DNA of 5,288 nucleotides, taken from contig JACMOT010000398.1 in NCBI GenBank assembly GCA_014377915.1, forward strand, positions 1 through 5,288. Direction: 5' to 3'. Of this stretch, positions 4,907 through 5,288 are shown in pieces. The position numbers and the translations under genes are program-made. The notes below the pieces were generated by a model that was not told the DNA's origin, ran no database searches, and saw nothing but the letters and a program-made list of their open reading frames with translations. Source of the stretch: Tardiphaga sp. Its GTDB lineage: Bacteria > Pseudomonadota > Alphaproteobacteria > Rhizobiales > Xanthobacteraceae. Each line of letters begins with the position of its first letter. Position 1 is the stretch's first letter.

Positions 4907-5288
4907 TCATGGCAAAGCACCGACGGCCTTGGTGGCGATCAACGCGTCGATTTCGGCGGCGTCATATCCGGCCTCGGCCAGTACTTCGCGGGTCTGCGCG
5001 CCCAGTTGCTGGGGCATCAGCCGGATATCGACGGTCTCGCCATTGTAGCGGGCGGGATGCATGACCAAGGTCACCGGCGCGCCCTGCGCGCTGTCGACGG
5101 TCCTGAACGTGCCGAGATGCTGGATCTGCGGATCGGCCTGCACATCCGCGTAATCCTGCACCGGGGCGTGCCAGATGCGGCCGGCTTCTAGCATCGGCAG
5201 CCATTCCGCGGTGGTGTGCTGGCGCAGCCGCTCGGTGACGAGTTTTGTAATGTCCTCGCGCCGCGAAAAGCTTTCGTTGTCGCCAAAC
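4907..5288 (-). CDS. Class III (CaiB/BaiF) CoA-transferase, C-terminal 126 residues
   Basis: The frame is open from the right edge to TGA at 4907-4909, so only about the last third of a roughly 400-residue protein is visible. It carries the typical C-terminal parts of family III CoA-transferases: NESFSRREDITKLVTERL, the helix after the linker; WLPMLEAGRIWHAPVQDY, which matches the usual G-x-P-x-x-P-V-x-D-Y region; DPQIQHLGTF; and an end of the form LGAQTREVLAEAGYDAAEI. Such enzymes move CoA between carboxylates, or act as racemases. The catalytic aspartate lies in the missing part and cannot be checked. As the first visible gene of the cluster it probably activates the substrate for the dehydrogenase and hydratase encoded next. 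The ATG at 5194 is internal, not the start. Confidence 0.9.
   Translation of the reverse strand, partial: FGDNESFSRREDITKLVTERLRQHTTAEWLPMLEAGRIWHAPVQDYADVQADPQIQHLGTFRTVDSAQGAPVTLVMHPARYNGETVDIRLMPQQLGAQTREVLAEAGYDAAEIDALIATKAVGALP

Noticed and set aside
4867..4920. Extended GTG start (4920) for the acyl-CoA dehydrogenase
   Set aside because: It would overlap the end of the CoA-transferase gene by 14 nt and add 18 residues not typical of the family; ATG 4866 has a purine-rich GGAAAAG just upstream.
1..5288. CRISPR array, insertion sequence, toxin-antitoxin pair or phage genes
   Set aside because: No regularly spaced repeats, transposase motifs, terminal inverted repeats or phage-like proteins are seen; nearly all the window is explained by metabolic genes and a tRNA.

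Overview
The window looks like chromosome from a high-GC alphaproteobacterium, probably of the Bradyrhizobium/Rhodopseudomonas/Nitrobacteraceae type. This rests on the GC-rich codon use, the style of the acyl-CoA enzymes and the tRNA-Arg(CCG); it is inference from character, not a database match. Every gene I can support lies on the minus strand, so transcription runs from the right edge to the left edge.

Right part (about 5288 down to 2517): a tightly packed acyl-CoA gene cluster. In transcription order it holds the C-terminal end of a class III (CaiB/BaiF) CoA-transferase that enters from outside the window, an acyl-CoA dehydrogenase, two consecutive MaoC-like hot-dog proteins, and a 110-residue predicted alpha/beta-barrel protein. 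Spacings are 40, 8, 3 and -4 nt, which strongly suggests one operon. The logic reads as attach CoA to a carboxylic acid, desaturate it, then hydrate the enoyl-CoA. The substrate cannot be read from the sequence. No 3-hydroxyacyl-CoA dehydrogenase or thiolase is present in the window.

Middle (2516 to 2392): a 125-bp gap with inverted repeats and a short direct repeat, but no promoter I can defend. It separates the acyl-CoA cluster from a two-gene unit.

Left-centre (2391 to 544): a periplasmic family 3 (amino-acid type) ABC solute-binding protein with a signal peptide, followed by a DapA-superfamily aldolase/lyase. The lyase keeps the Schiff-base lysine and the catalytic tyrosine but lacks the paired threonines of true dihydrodipicolinate synthase. 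No permease or ATPase accompanies the binding protein here.

Left (543 to 1): a tRNA-Arg(CCG) gene with encoded CCA and a possible promoter, then the first 68 codons of an unrecognised protein that runs off the left edge. That protein appears to carry repeated aromatic-Asp motifs. The roughly 300 bp at the left edge, including the tRNA, are visibly poorer in G+C (about 56%) than the acyl-CoA cluster.

Nothing here is a clear new system. The points most worth a second look are the hot-dog pair with one intact and one degenerate active site, the dehydrogenase with Asp at the usual catalytic Glu position, the non-canonical DapA-like enzyme beside an orphan binding protein, and the partial repeat-bearing protein next to the tRNA.
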